In this document: piece after piece, positions 1 through 11,393 of the stretch
Layout of the letters: every line of letters starts with the position of its first letter
How positions within the stretch are numbered: position 1 is the stretch's first letter
Source: Luidia sarsii
Taxonomy: Eukaryota > Echinodermata > Asteroidea > Paxillosida > Luidiidae
Assembly: GCA_949987565.1 (NCBI GenBank)
Contig: OX465112.1
Location: 14,446,951 to 14,510,950 of the forward strand
Length of the DNA stretch: 64,000 bases
Direction of reading: 5' to 3'
Translations under genes and position numbers: made by a program
Notes under the pieces: generated by a model
Database searches by the model: none
Told to the model about the DNA's origin: nothing
The model's input: the letters and a program-made list of their open reading frames with translations, nothing else

Positions 1-690
1 CTCTCCTTCTCTCTCCCTCTCTCAGCCTCTCCATCCTCTCTGTTCCCCTCCCCTCTCTTTCTCTCACTCTCTGTATCTCTCTCCCCTCCCTCCTTCCCTC
101 CGTCCCCATCCCTCCCTCCCGCCCTCCCCATCTCTCCCTCCCCATACCTCCCTCCTTCCCTCCCTCCCCATCCCCCCTCCCTCCTTCCCCCTCCCTACCC
201 CATCCCTTTCTCCCCATCCCTCCCCCCTCCCTCCCCTGTCTCTCCTTCCCCATCCTTCCCCATCCCTCCCTCTCCCCCTCCTTCCTTCCCTCCCTCCCTC
301 CCTCCCCATCCCTCCCTCCCATCTTTCCCTCCCCGTCCCTACCTTTCTTTCTCCCTCTCCTTCTCTCCCTTACCCACTCTCCCTCCCTCCCAATCCTTCC
401 CTCCCCATCCCTACCTCCCCCTCTCCACATCCCTCTCTCCCTTACCCACTCTCCCTCCCTCCCAATCCTTCCCTCCCCATCCCTAACTCCCTCTCTCCCC
501 ATCCCTCTCTACCTTACCCACTCTCCCTCCCTCCCAATCCTTCCCTCCCCATCCCTACCTCCCTTTCTCCCCATCCCTCTCTCCCTTACCCACTCTCCCT
601 CCCTCCCAATCCTTCCCTCCCCATCCCTAACTCCCTCTCTCCACATCCCTCTCTCCCTTACCCACTCTCCCTCCCCAAGTCCAAGTCTTT
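1..690. repeat. Pyrimidine-rich minisatellite with a 72-bp unit
   Basis: The plus strand is almost pure C/T. Between about 369 and 690 the landmark CTTACCCACTCTCC recurs at 369, 441, 513, 585 and 657, an exact 72-bp spacing five times over. The first 360 bases are a looser CCTCCCT tract. Open frames on the minus strand here are glycine/arginine low-complexity artefacts. This is a simple-sequence tract that expanded by duplicating a 72-bp block. Confidence 0.9.
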
Positions 691-2600
691 CTATCTACAT
701 GTTTCCCTGTTCCCCTCTCCCCCTCTCTCCTTCGCCCTTTCCCGTTCTGGGTTCTGGATGGGCTTGGCATGCCTCCCTTGTTTGCTTTAGGCTTTGTAGC
801 ATCTGGAAACATCCTGTTGTTCAACCCCCGCCTCTACCCCGCAGCTGCACAATTCCATTTGACAGACCAGCGTGCAGACGAAAAAGGGAAGATGCCCCTT
901 TCAATAATAATAAAAAATAATAAACCCCACCGGGCTTAAAGCATTGGCATAATAGGTTGAGCCAGGATTGCTTTGTGTCCCACGGCGTGAAATAGGGCAA
1001 AACGGGGGAAATGGGGATAGGGCGCACCAAAGCAAAAGAAGTATGTTATTCAATTTGTGAGCAGCAGGAAATCAGTTTAGTGTGGGTGTTGACGGGATTT
1101 CTCCAAAAGCCCACTGACTAAAATGTCATCACGAGTCTGCGCGTCTAGGGCACCTCGCTCTATAGACGCGTATGTGTGGGCGAGCTGGAGGCTGATTTTA
1201 ATCGGTAACCCCAGGGCAAATATACAGTAGACCCCCCCCCCCCCCCCCCTCGCCTCACCCCCAGGAATGACACAAAAGACCTGCATTGGGTCAAAGCCCC
1301 GGATCGATACATACTAATCTCAGACTGTGATCGGATGCAGTGCGCCTATTGTCGGCGACACGTATACGGACTGAGACGTGACAATGTCACTGCCGCAAAG
1401 ATCTAAAGGAAGGGCTATGAAAAGAAACATTGAGCCCGACGACAACCGGATAAAGAATATGTGGGCGACCCTGACCTACAAAACGGCAAACATATGGGAA
1501 GTTCTCCAGCATTCTCCATCTGCCATACGGATTCATTCCTGAAGTGAGGTTTGCAAAATAGGCCTAGTGTTAAACGAATGTCTGTGGCCCGCTACTAAAA
1601 CTCGGTCGTAATTGGATTTGGCCTATAGCGCCCTCTGTTGGCAAGTAAGGCCCTGACTTGGTTTAAACCACATCGGATTACCCAGCGTCGTGTCTTCCCA
1701 TGCTTTTGATCTGATTGGAGGTAGAAATCCTGTTTCTGATGTGGCTGGTTTACGTCCTTACGTGGATGATAATGAGGCAGGATACGAGGAAAGGTCGCGT
1801 CGTGTGGAGTCTTCATCACCCAGACCGCATTGCATGGCCACATATAATAGGAAACGCAATTGAACTTGGATAGGTAAACTTCTTGCCCTCACAACACGGG
1901 CCAATATTAACAGTCCCCCTCCCCCCGGAGTCTATGTGCGATGGCAGGTGCGTACTCCAGGGCCCCTCGTAGATCGGCGGACGTGTTCCAATCACGACCC
2001 CCCGTCCTCCCTCCCGTCTCTCCCCACTCCGTGTGCCCACTCCACTCCGATATGCATGTCCTCCCGTGCACCGTGCGCTTCCACTCGTGCCGGGGAACGA
2101 TCCGGCAATAACAACAATTTGCGCGACGGATTTGTCCTCAACAAGTCCACAAATAGACCGGGGCTTGCCGTCTCCCCTCATCCCCAGGGCTAGGGGAAGG
2201 GGGGTTGAGAGGAGGTTGGGGGCGTGGAGACTGGGGTCGGAGAGGAGGGAGGTAAGGAGGGAGGGAGGGGGAGGGGGGGGGTTTAGACAGCTTGAGCGGG
2301 GACGATTTAGCCGACTTAGACGAGGATTTGGCGGGATGTTGGGTTGCGTGCCCCACGCATGCACGCGGGGCATTAGCGGGTGTCACGACGGCACATGAGC
2401 CCAGGAACATCGTCATGTACCGGAGGCCTTGGAAGAGATCCAAGTTTCCCTGCCAAGATGAAAAGAGAGACATCATCGTCAATCCCTACAATTCGTCCAG
2501 GTCATGGAGCACTGTAGCCATGTCTGGGCTGGGACCTCATCCTGTCATCTGGCCCTGTGTGCCAGCGGCGTGTTTCATAATTCGGTGGGTCCTGGTTCAG
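691..2600. other. Unresolved stretch; no gene recognised
   Basis: There is an 18-base C run near 1232-1249 and a GC-richer patch at about 1900-2400 with overlapping open frames on both strands. The longest is 185 codons on the minus strand, 1816-2373. Their products are proline/serine-rich and resemble no family I know, so I treat them as chance frames. No tRNA-like or inverted-repeat structure was seen. Confidence 0.5.
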
Positions 2601-2703
2601 CCTCTTCTTTAGAACCTCATCTCACCGTTGCTCTGTGGCCTCACCGTGGCCCTATTCTATATACTAGCATGGGTGATGCTCCAATGGCAAATCTGCCTTG
2701 GTT

Positions 2704-2850
2704 CCTCAAGATCGTCCTAATGCTCGTACCACGCGTTTCTCTTCACGTGTGCACCCATAGGCAGTTACGGCACCTAAAGCCAATACTAAGCGTTACTCCT
2801 ATAGCTTCTTCCCGCGCACTGCTGCACTATGGAATTCTCTACCTGTAACC
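2704..2850 (+). pseudogene. LINE (non-LTR retrotransposon) C-terminal tail, broken
   Basis: The frame starting at 2704 gives a peptide whose end, RYSYSFFPRTAALWNSLP, matches the strongly conserved C-terminal signature of non-LTR reverse transcriptase polyproteins (basic residues, then SFFPRT, then WNSLP). A TAG stop lies inside the frame at 2758-2760, and further stops lie just upstream. It is therefore a dead 3' fragment. Nothing of the palm, YADD box or endonuclease is visible. A Penelope-derived palindrome begins immediately downstream. Confidence 0.75.
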
Positions 2851-2873
2851 TGTTTCTCACTTTCTTATAACTT

Positions 2874-3085
2874 AAGGTGATATACAGAAATGTTGCAAAC
2901 TGCTTACTGACTAAAATAACCAAAATGTAAATCTTAAAATTTAGTGGGCCTGACGTTTCGATCCTAGCAGGACCTTTCTCAAAGGCAGAGTGACAAGGAC
3001 AAAACTGTTTTGTCCTTGTCACTCTGCCTTTGAGAAAGGTCCTGCTAGGATCGAAACGTCAGGCCCACTAAATTTTAAGATTTTC
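2874..3085. mobile_element. Penelope-like 3' region, perfect inverted pair
   Basis: Bases 2931-3005 and 3007-3081 are exact reverse complements: 75-bp arms around one central T at 3006. Each arm is the sequence found at 31475, 31864, 44200, 54290 and 60800, which at 60743-61213 follows a Penelope-type C-terminus. The left flank, 2874-2930, carries the usual outward extension (TGTTGCAAACTGCTTACTGA). The arms contain the element's TTTGAGAAAGG and GATCGAAACGTC motifs. Confidence 0.85.
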
Positions 3086-3089
3086 TCAT

Positions 3090-6000
3090 AACTTGTCTGA
3101 ATTTTAATGAAACATAAACACTCATCTCCCCCCTGATCTATTATGCTCCTGGTTATAACTTTCTCTATCCCTCACCTTCAGTGGTCTTTTGGGGCCTTGT
3201 GTTGGGCGACATTCATAAAATGAAATCACTCTGAGACGCTGAGGTCAATCGTGTCCGACTTGTTCATCTTCATCCGCCCGTTAAACTCCCTGTGGTCGAA
3301 TTCCTAAGATCACCCAGGCATCTTTTTTATACGACCGGGGGTCGATTTCATCAGACTCGTCGTAACTATACGATCAATCGCAAGACGATGAGCGATGCAC
3401 ATAAACCATACAGCCTATCACAGTGTACAATAGGCTATCCATCGTAAGTTAAGTTACGATGCATCGTAAGGCTTTGTGGAAACCACACCAAGGGCCGTCT
3501 TCCACCTCCCGACTAAATTAGCGACTTCAGATGGTGAGTTGGTTCACATTAGCACGGTTTCTGATATCGCCGTCAAAGCCGACTCGACCATCCACACCCA
3601 AGACCCTTATACCAAGGCAGTCTATTTACCTTTACAATATTCACGGCGTTGAGTTGCCACGCCACGATACATCAGTGGTCCGGTTCGGTAATCACTGCAT
3701 CAATAATGTGTCGTGACATTATTTCTTTGCGCTGGCACACTTTCGAGGTCGCACAACTTTCAAAGGAAAGTTGGATATGTACGCTGACATCATTAGACTG
3801 ATGGAAATCACGAGACAGATTAATGAAACTCTAACTGCTTTCCATTCCCGGGGGAAAAAAGCGGTAACACATGACAAGTGGCTTATTTAGAAGCCATGCA
3901 GACACGTATCATTAATTTAATTGTACCAAATGGATCGTGTTATCTGTACTTTAGCTAAAGTTCAGCTTTAGTGTCCGCGGCTATGTCCTAGTATAATGTC
4001 TGAAATTGGGTCACGATTCTTGCGGTTAAATCCCCGTGCAAACAGAGTAAACAATTTCTGACATTTTTTCAAAGTTCAGATTAGGCTAAGAGAGAAACAT
4101 TTTCCTCGAAAAGGTGTCATCATCTCTGCGACTTATGTGCAAATAACGCGTCGTCTAATAAACTAAATCTTTTTTCGGGCTGTTTTTTGTTACTGCGAAG
4201 TAGATTACCAGTTAGCACCGTTGTCGGCATTCTTCTCACGAAACCATATCAAAGCACCGTATATAACTTAGCACACGGGTAGACCTATTTCCATGTCTAT
4301 ATCCATTTCGCAGAGCCGCAATGTTTGATGAAATCTGATTGCAAACCAAAGCTTTCTTCTCATATTTGTGCTTCAAAAAGAAAATCGAATACCAGTCGAG
4401 ACTAATACACACCGCACGGGCATTTGGTCGGTAATCCTGTTTAAAGATAGGGGATTTGTCCTGCTCTGGGTATACTTCGAAAACAGAACAATTGCAAAAT
4501 GTTCACCGATCACAATGGTCAGAAATATACCTTATAGCCCATGAAGTAAGTGATTCTGAGCTTTCGATCCTATAGCAGAACCACTCAGAGCTCCTTATAT
4601 GATCGACACGTCTGTCCCCACGTGTGAGGGACACGGGACATCAATGCCGATGGAATTCGTTGCTGTAGTGCTTTCGTGATAGGCCGAGAACCTCCGATCC
4701 AGACTCATCGCTCTTTCGATTTCAATCTGCACGGATATTGGTGACGTCACAGGTCAGGTTCGTAGAGGGGGGGGGGGGTTGGATGTAAACCATCCCATGG
4801 CAGTAATAGGGGTTGAGTCTGTAGAGTGCGTTGAGGGCGGGCCGTGAGGGCAGTAGAGGCTGGTCTGTGTGGGTAGAAAAGAGACACATGGATCCATTTG
4901 GGAGGCAATGCGAAATCGCTCTCTCGTGTGTGATTAAAATTGCGCCGTCCATCCGCTCATCCGTCCCTTCCGTCCGTCACTCGCCCCCCCCCCAACCAAA
5001 CTCCCCATAGGTTATTACAGTTCGTTCTGGTTCTCCGACCCCGTCTGTCACTCCGGGCGAAACACGGCAGAGCCCTGCACTGTTCCTTCTCTGCCCAAAT
5101 ATCGATCCACATTTGTTTTGCACGAAGGCCTTACGGCGGTCGTGTGTCTTCTAGCGGGACGGTTACCGAATCCAATATAAATATCCTATACTGCATATAG
5201 AATCTGTTATCACATTCTATTATTTGTACCATGGAGCCGAATCAATAGAAGCAAAAAACTGTTTAATGAGTCGTATTAAAGGTGACTGAATTAGTGCTCT
5301 TGTATAGAACGCATTAGGCCATAATATGAATGATATTAATTTTAAGGCTCACTGCTTGAAGCAGTTTACAACTGATGTGCGTGACTGTTACAAAATAATC
5401 GTAAATAATTTCCACAAATCTATGAGATCTGTAGCCACATTCTCCATAGCCTTGAAGCACGAAACATGCTTAGCTTCAGGGTCTTATGTGAACGTCCGTG
5501 ATAATTGCTATGGAAATCGCTTACAATCATTTGAATGGTATTATTTTGGGCAAAACCTCAATGTCCTTCCTAATTCGTTTTCTCTCAATACTGCTCCGAT
5601 TTTCCGTCCAAGCTCGATTTTTTAATATCCCTCAAAATGCCCCTCCAATCTGACTTCCCGTCTAGCGCACGTGTGTGATGAATGAGTAGGAAATGATAGA
5701 ATTATTCCACTTCGCCTTTTGTGCTTGTTTCCTTCACCCTGAGCCTCAGCATTGACCCGTTAACCCCTAGAGGTAGATACCAGTTCAATAGACGCTCTAA
5801 CCTAAGGCGAATACACAACACAGATGAAATTCCCGAAATGGTCGCGTGCACAATGCACGGCTTCCACGTGCTTCGGGGCAGTCACGCTCGGTTACTGTGT
5901 TAAGGCAGGCAGCACCGTGACATGCAAACACCATTTTGAATGAAAAAAAAATGAACAAATTCAGGAGCTGGAGACCACAGCGAGACCGAGGTTGAAACCA

Positions 6001-6490
6001 TTACAACAGATTCACTCGAGGCGAATAGGGCACGTAATGAAAGCATATAAACGGTGGTAATAGCAGCAATTGGCGCATTTGGTATTGCGGTTTTAAAGGT
6101 CGCGTTGGGGTGGTTTAGGAGACGTCGCCGGACGATGGGACTTCCTGTAATTTCCCCGGGGAGACCCGGCCGGCTTCTCTAGTACACCTTCCGCCCACAG
6201 CATGGTCTAGGGAGCCACACGAGACACGCCTAAATCATTTGCTACAACCCCGAGTCCACACGAGTGGGCGTAAATCAGGATTCAAATTAGGATTCGCGGG
6301 GCTATTATGTGTCTTGCCTATATGGGCGCGGGGTAGCTTATCCATTACTCCTGTTTACTCCGCGGAGCACTTCTTTAGGTTAGATGACCACTTGAAGGAA
6401 CTGTGAAGTGCATGCCGTTGAAGTCAAGTATATCTTCTAGTGGAATACTAGGTTTGAAAGGAAAGATATTGGCGGTGGAGGACATGGGGA
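3090..6490. other. Unresolved stretch; no gene recognised
   Basis: This is mixed-composition sequence with short homopolymer runs, for example G at about 4767. The longest open frame is 99 codons at 5326-5625 plus and has no recognisable domain. I see no repeat shared with the families listed elsewhere in the window. Confidence 0.45.
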
Positions 6491-6785
6491 AACCTAGTTT
6501 AAACCACACACAATAACAAAAACACCCAAAGCTTTAGTATCAAAACAAAACTCACTACAACCACAACAACCCCATTAGCCATCATAACCACCACAACCGC
6601 TACAACCACATGACCACCGCCACAACATCAATCACAAAAGCCACACAACAACCGTTTGCACTGCTCCCTATACCTCCGCAATGGCACCCACATTTGCAAT
6701 CACCACCAACCACAACCACACCCTTACAGTAACCATGCACTCCTGGAACCACAGCCAAAGCATCTATGACACACCAACAACCCCA
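6490..6785. repeat. CAA/ACCAC-rich low-complexity tract
   Basis: The plus strand is poor in G and built from irregular ACAACCACCA-type words. It is degenerate simple sequence with no constant period. Minus-strand frames give glycine/valine/cysteine-rich peptides that reflect composition only. Confidence 0.75.
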
Positions 6786-7643
6786 AATCCAACCATACAC
6801 AACCACACTCTCAGCCATAAATGAAACCGAAGACTTCCCAAGCAACTTGAGTGCATTTCAAATATTTAAGCACTTTGGTAACGCGAGCCATCCAAAATCC
6901 CCCTCCCCACCACTCCAGACACGAGACGTTAAAAGGAGTCATCATCCCTATCCCAACTCCGAGCTGACGGGAGTGAGCAGCGCGTTAAGCCAGTCATCCC
7001 TGAGGGGGAAAAAGCTGCCCTGGCACGGGTCGGGTACCGCGTCTCATCGCTCCCGGGTTGCGGATTAACATGCACACCGTACGGACAACGGCCAAGCTCT
7101 GTTTATCTTGTGCATACTCCTCCTGTCCAAACGAGCCCGATTAAGTAGGCCATTGGGCCTTTTTTCGCTCCCCCTCTTGGTGGGGAATTTCCAATGATTA
7201 TACGGGGAGAGGGGCATGATCCTGCCTCGTGAAAACACCTTAAAGGACCAGGAAAACGACAGGTGTTATGACTGTCTGAGACTCCTCAAAATATTTGTTT
7301 TCCCATTAAAATGTGAGACATCGCATATCGGATCGAGTCCACCTTACATTGAGTTGCGAGATCAAAACAGGGCAATGGCCTTTTCGGGAGATATGTTATT
7401 TTTCAAACGGTCTCAAATTAACGTAGAATATATAGGGCGTGTGTTGGGATAACACCAGCAGCTTAGATAGGAAATGCACGTATATGCCTCACCGATGAAA
7501 CGATGTCATTATGCCTAATTATGTATAGAGCTGCTAATTGGATCAAGGCATTTATACCGTATGACACAATTACAAAGGGACATTCACTGACCAAAGGATT
7601 GTATATTGATGTGTAAGGGTTTGGTTAATAAGGAGCTCAGCTT
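6786..7643. other. Unresolved stretch; no gene recognised
   Basis: Only short unrecognised open frames are present (100 codons at 6766-7068; 78 codons at 7216-7452). No RNA gene or repeat was identified. Confidence 0.4.
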
Positions 7644-7659
7644 GTGTCCGTGTTTGTAT

Positions 7660-7815
7660 GCAGTGAGCACACTGAGTATTGGTATCAGATTCCCTTCGCC
7701 AAACACCTCTCCAAGGACTGTACCGCCAAGCAGTGTGTGGAGTGCCAACGATCGCGACCTGCTCGACCCGTCCTCCCACCCCCACCCAGCCCTGCCCCAG
7801 ACAGCAGCAAGTCGA
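7660..7815 (+). other. Possible exon-like coding segment, unidentified
   Basis: The plus frame here reads SEHTEYWYQIPFAKHLSKDC, followed by TAKQCVECQRSRPARP and a proline-rich stretch. Codons between 7690 and 7750 end mostly in C or G, unlike the AT-leaning surroundings. A pyrimidine-containing stretch ending in CAG (about 7640-7662) could be a splice acceptor. The H-x4-C and CxxC spacing hints at a small metal-binding module, but I cannot assign a family. It may be an exon, an exon relic or chance. Confidence 0.25.
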
Positions 7816-9455
7816 TAAATAATTTGGGAACCCGAGACAACGCCGTGCATCTTATAAATACATTAGATTCACCGTATAGCCAATAGCAGCGTGTTAATAA
7901 GGGCGTTGAAGAGGCGTCTACGGTCGCTCGATATGATGAGGGGGGGGGGTGAAGACATAGGGAAGTCATCTTGGGTCATGACACAACGCCAAAGACCGGC
8001 ATTGACTAGCCATTGACCCAACCAACAATCGAAGCTATTTTTTTTGTCTTTGACTTGCGCCTATATTCACCGGCGCATTCTGGGCGGTCTTCCATGCAAA
8101 TTACTCCACACCGGAGGTTAAGGAGGTGCACTTACAGTCACATCGAGCGGTGGGATTCCTGCGAAAAAGCCAGATTCGTATTGATTCTATAGTGGCAGGC
8201 TGGAGTGTGGCACAACCTGGCAGCTATATGCACCCAGGAGTTGCTCTTCTGCTTCCCCAAACCTGTCCCTCTCTCTCTCTCTCTTTCTGTCTACGTGACT
8301 CCAAGGCTTCGATCCTCTCTCTTTCATCCAATTTTTTGGCGACCCAATAAAACAGCCTAACTCCCAGCAGGGCAACGGGTCTTCCAAGATTCGATGCGTT
8401 CCCACGGACTGCAATCTATAAGTTTCGCCACGAAACCGAGCATTAGCGCGCGGAATGGGATCCTATAGAAGTAATGTACTTACCTTTTGCATCCCCTGGC
8501 AATGTGCTGGGATGTTTTCAGGGTGCGATTTTTGAGTCGATGAATCTGATTTGTTTATTTATGAAGCCAACCGTTCAGTTTGATAGTCGGATAGGCAAGA
8601 TTCAACCTCCGATCCTTGGAGAGTGAGACGGGAGCCAGTCTCTTCTGTAGTCTGGTCTTCGGTGGAATATCGTTCATTTGCCGTATGGCCTCAAGATGTG
8701 ATAGAATATTCCAGTAATGTGCATGTGTGGGAGTTTTTGTCCCCCCCCCCTCCTCGACAACAAAACGGCGTTCACTAACGGGGATGCCAAGCCCGCACTT
8801 CGCCATGGCGGACGCGCTCGCTGGCGCGTGGCCGCCGACAAAAGTAATAAGTCGACGGCAAAGAGGAATTGATTCCAGCCCGGGAAGCAGGTGCCGGCGT
8901 CAATGCTGACATGCCACCGGGCTGCATCATAACGCTCACCAACTCGTCATACGCCCCCTCTCTCCCTCCCCTCCTCCCCTCCCTCCCCAACCCCTCTGGT
9001 AAAGCCATTTCCATGCAGCTGCCCGCGAAGCCAAATTGATTGCACTCGGAGAAAACGATTTTTTTTTCTTTCTTTCCCGAGGAGGAGGAAGATTTTCAAG
9101 GATGCGTCTCGCTGAAACGCCTGGCATTGGGAAGGTTTGTCTGGTCAATGGCATTCTTCGACCGTATAACATTTGGGTAGAGCTTCCTCAAGAGGATCGC
9201 TAGGACTTGATCGCTTCAATTTCAACGGGTAGGGTGTGAATAGAAACGGAATCTGCTAGCCTATAAGAGATATAGAAATATCGCTGTTTCTATTCCACGT
9301 CAGTGTTCATGGTGGATATCCTTTACCGAAAGCTGACTTTTTCAATGGCTTGTCTTATTTTTTTTGCGTCTAGATTTCTTCTCTCGATCTGCGATCGTTG
9401 GTACTTCCTTACAAAATCATCGCAGGTAGAATACCAATCTGCGTCATGATCTTCC
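7816..9455. other. Unresolved stretch; no gene recognised
   Basis: There are short CT runs near 8270-8290 and 8960-8990, a G run near 7938 and a C run near 8742. The open frames are under 100 codons and unrecognised. Confidence 0.4.
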
Positions 9456-9459
9456 TTAA

Positions 9460-9792
9460 AGGCCCAATACAACACTGGGAAGATCGAAAAACATCTAATT
9501 TACACAGTTTGTAGGTGGTCATGATAGAATCCATATGCTGAATTCTTACGGCCGTATTTCTCGAGAAATCTTCACTCAAACATCGACAGATGTTTATTAC
9601 TCGCGAATAATAAACAATTTCTTACGCTACAAAACGGTGCGAAAACCGTGACTTTTTTGTTTTCTTCTACTTTCTCAGGTTACCGTTTGAGCTGAAACCT
9701 TCGCATGGTTTCTTTTTGGGAATGTTTTGAATAATGGTTTAACACACAAACTGTGGTAATCTTTTGACCTTTACCGATGTTGTATAGGGCCT
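9460..9792 (+). mobile_element. TTAA-flanked MITE, family A (copy 1)
   Basis: The element opens AGGCCCAATACAAC and closes with the inverse, GTTGTATAGGGCCT, and is flanked by TTAA at 9456-9459 and 9793-9796. It matches the copies at 51053, 52450 and 56799, including a central hairpin built on TTTATTACTCGCGA at about 9593-9616. It is non-autonomous, with no transposase frame. The TTAA target recalls piggyBac-type elements, though the termini are not a classic piggyBac match. Confidence 0.8.
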
Positions 9793-9796
9793 TTAA

Positions 9797-10185
9797 TTGA
9801 AACACTTCCCTGCATGGATCAGCATTGTTGACTGATTGTAACGAAATGTGCGAGAGGAGGTTGGTGCCAAAGCAATGCTCATTCAAATGTTCGCTGCCTT
9901 CATTTCTGAAGTTTATCTCATCCTTAACTCATAGACACTTTTTTCTTTTACATCCATCCTCTATACTATTAACCTACTGCATCATTGCGAGTGCAAATAT
10001 GTACGCTCATTCTACGAGGCGGTACTGCGTCCTGTTCTCTAATGTCAACATAAACACACGCAGGCGATCACGCGTACGGTTGCCGAGCAAACACTCGGGC
10101 ATTTTGCGCACCAAAAGACGTGTCGGACCTCCCAGTAAGCGAGGCAGAAAATTGAGCACAGTATACACGAGGATACCCACTGAGG
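9797..10185. other. Unresolved stretch; no gene recognised
   Basis: A 134-codon open frame (9825-10229, plus) encodes a basic, unrecognised peptide and runs into the next palindromic element. I do not support it as a gene. Confidence 0.4.
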
Positions 10186-10386
10186 GGTCGTTCAGACACC
10201 GTACTAAAAGTGGTCTATCTTCAGTTTAAACTGAAAAGGGTCTATCTAGTTATGTCTGAACCGTCTACGTAGACCGTTTTGGGTACTACAAACGGTCTAT
10301 CTTAGACCGCCGAGGAGGGGTGGACTAGACTACTTAGACCGGTCTACGTAGACCGGTCTACAAACCTTAACGTGTCTGAACGGTCT
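10186..10386. mobile_element. Palindrome-rich MITE-like element (GTCTACGTAGAC)
   Basis: Short inverted termini (GTTCAGACAC at about 10190 and GTGTCTGAAC at about 10372) bound a roughly 200-bp block. The block is packed with self-complementary words: CGTCTACGTAGACCG near 10262, ACCGGTCTACGTAGACCGGT near 10338, AGTTTAAACT near 10223, and repeated GGTCTA/TAGACC. No coding capacity. The composition suggests a foldback or MITE-type unit; no second copy is visible here. Confidence 0.65.
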
Positions 10387-10892
10387 ATGAGGATATACCT
10401 CGGGTGGGGGTTAGATGATAGGCGTTGACGTGTGACGTAGTGGCGGCTGGTCTTGTGGTCCGACATTTTATCTGTGATCACATCAGGGGCACCGCCTTAG
10501 TTGTCGGACAAGCGATGCCTTTGCGGATCTTAAGAATCCAGACGCTGTGTCAATCGACACACAGTCAGGGCCGCCCTGGATGACCCCAATCATCTGTGTT
10601 GCAAGTAGGCCTATGGGTTTGCGTCCGCGTCCGTCCATTTTGTTTCGACTTAGTAAGAAGATGAAGCGAGGGACCAGCCGAGATGCAGCCAGCTTCATTC
10701 CTGGTGATTGGCCAATTGGGAATTTTTTTAGTCGAGAAATGACGAACTAAGGCACTGTAGAGCAGACGCCCGGGGAGATGTTGTCTGCGACGTCTGCTTT
10801 CTTAGCGCCTGGCGCGTCTGCGGACGTCATAGTACGGACACAACGCCGGGGAGTGATTTCTACGACGCCCGCAGTGAACATTCTGCCTACTG
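10387..10892. other. Unresolved stretch; no gene recognised
   Basis: Short open frames on both strands at 10483-10750 overlap each other and match nothing known. No repeats were identified. Confidence 0.4.
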
Positions 10893-11393
10893 TGGCCGTT
10901 TACGAAATGAAGACTTAGGCTCACATCGGACTCAGGCTTCGTCTCCGTATGACAAAACTGTGACACTCCAGGTCGTGGTTCTTTTCCAAATTTGAAGGCT
11001 TGTTGGCTTGATAGGTACAGGATATTCCCCACGAAACTGGGGCCAAACGCTTGTTTTTAGATGCCTGTGATATTGGCCCAGTTTTCCAAACCCCGGCTTA
11101 GGCTTCTGATCCGGCTTCAGCTTCGTCTCAGTTATCCAAATACTGAAATACAAGTTGGAGTTCTTTGTTGAATTTGAAGCTTTAGATTCCTTTTAAAAAC
11201 TCAGTCAAACATTCAAAAAGGATGCCAAAGGCTTCCTGTTTTCATGCCTTGTACTTGAAATGGATGAAAGAACCAGAGACAAAGCCGGAGCCTGGGTCTA
11301 AGCCGGGCTTTGGAAAAGGGCCCTTATAAAGAGTACAGATAAATATGACCGAAGCCTAAGCCCGAGCCTAAGCCTTCATTTCGTAAGCGGCCT
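10893..11393 (+). mobile_element. MITE family C1, split by a C2 insertion
   Basis: The ends are inverted: GGCCGTTTACGAAATGAAG at 10894 and CTTCATTTCGTAAGCGGCC at 11373. The interior halves (10893-11073 and about 11325-11393) align with the uninterrupted copies at 17761-18008 and 25700-25934. They share AACTGGGGCCAAACGCTTGT and a GACCGAAGCCTAAGCCCG end. The continuity of the two halves around 11074-11324 shows that a second element landed inside this one. No open frame of interest. Confidence 0.8.
11074..11324 (+). mobile_element. MITE family C2 nested in a C1 copy
   Basis: Its termini are GGCCCAGTTTTCCAAACCCC at 11075 and, inverted, GGGCTTTGGAAAAGGGCCC near 11305. The terminal regions carry GGCTTAGGCTTC and GGAGCCTGGGTCTAAGCC. 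The interior motifs (GCCAAAGGCTTCCTGTTTTC and its surroundings) recur inverted at 37320-37480 and 58988-59195. Target duplication is unclear, perhaps TAT. Confidence 0.8.

Noticed and set aside
1816..2373. 185-codon minus-strand frame
   Set aside because: The product is proline-rich low complexity, overlapped by plus-strand frames of similar length, with no recognisable domain.
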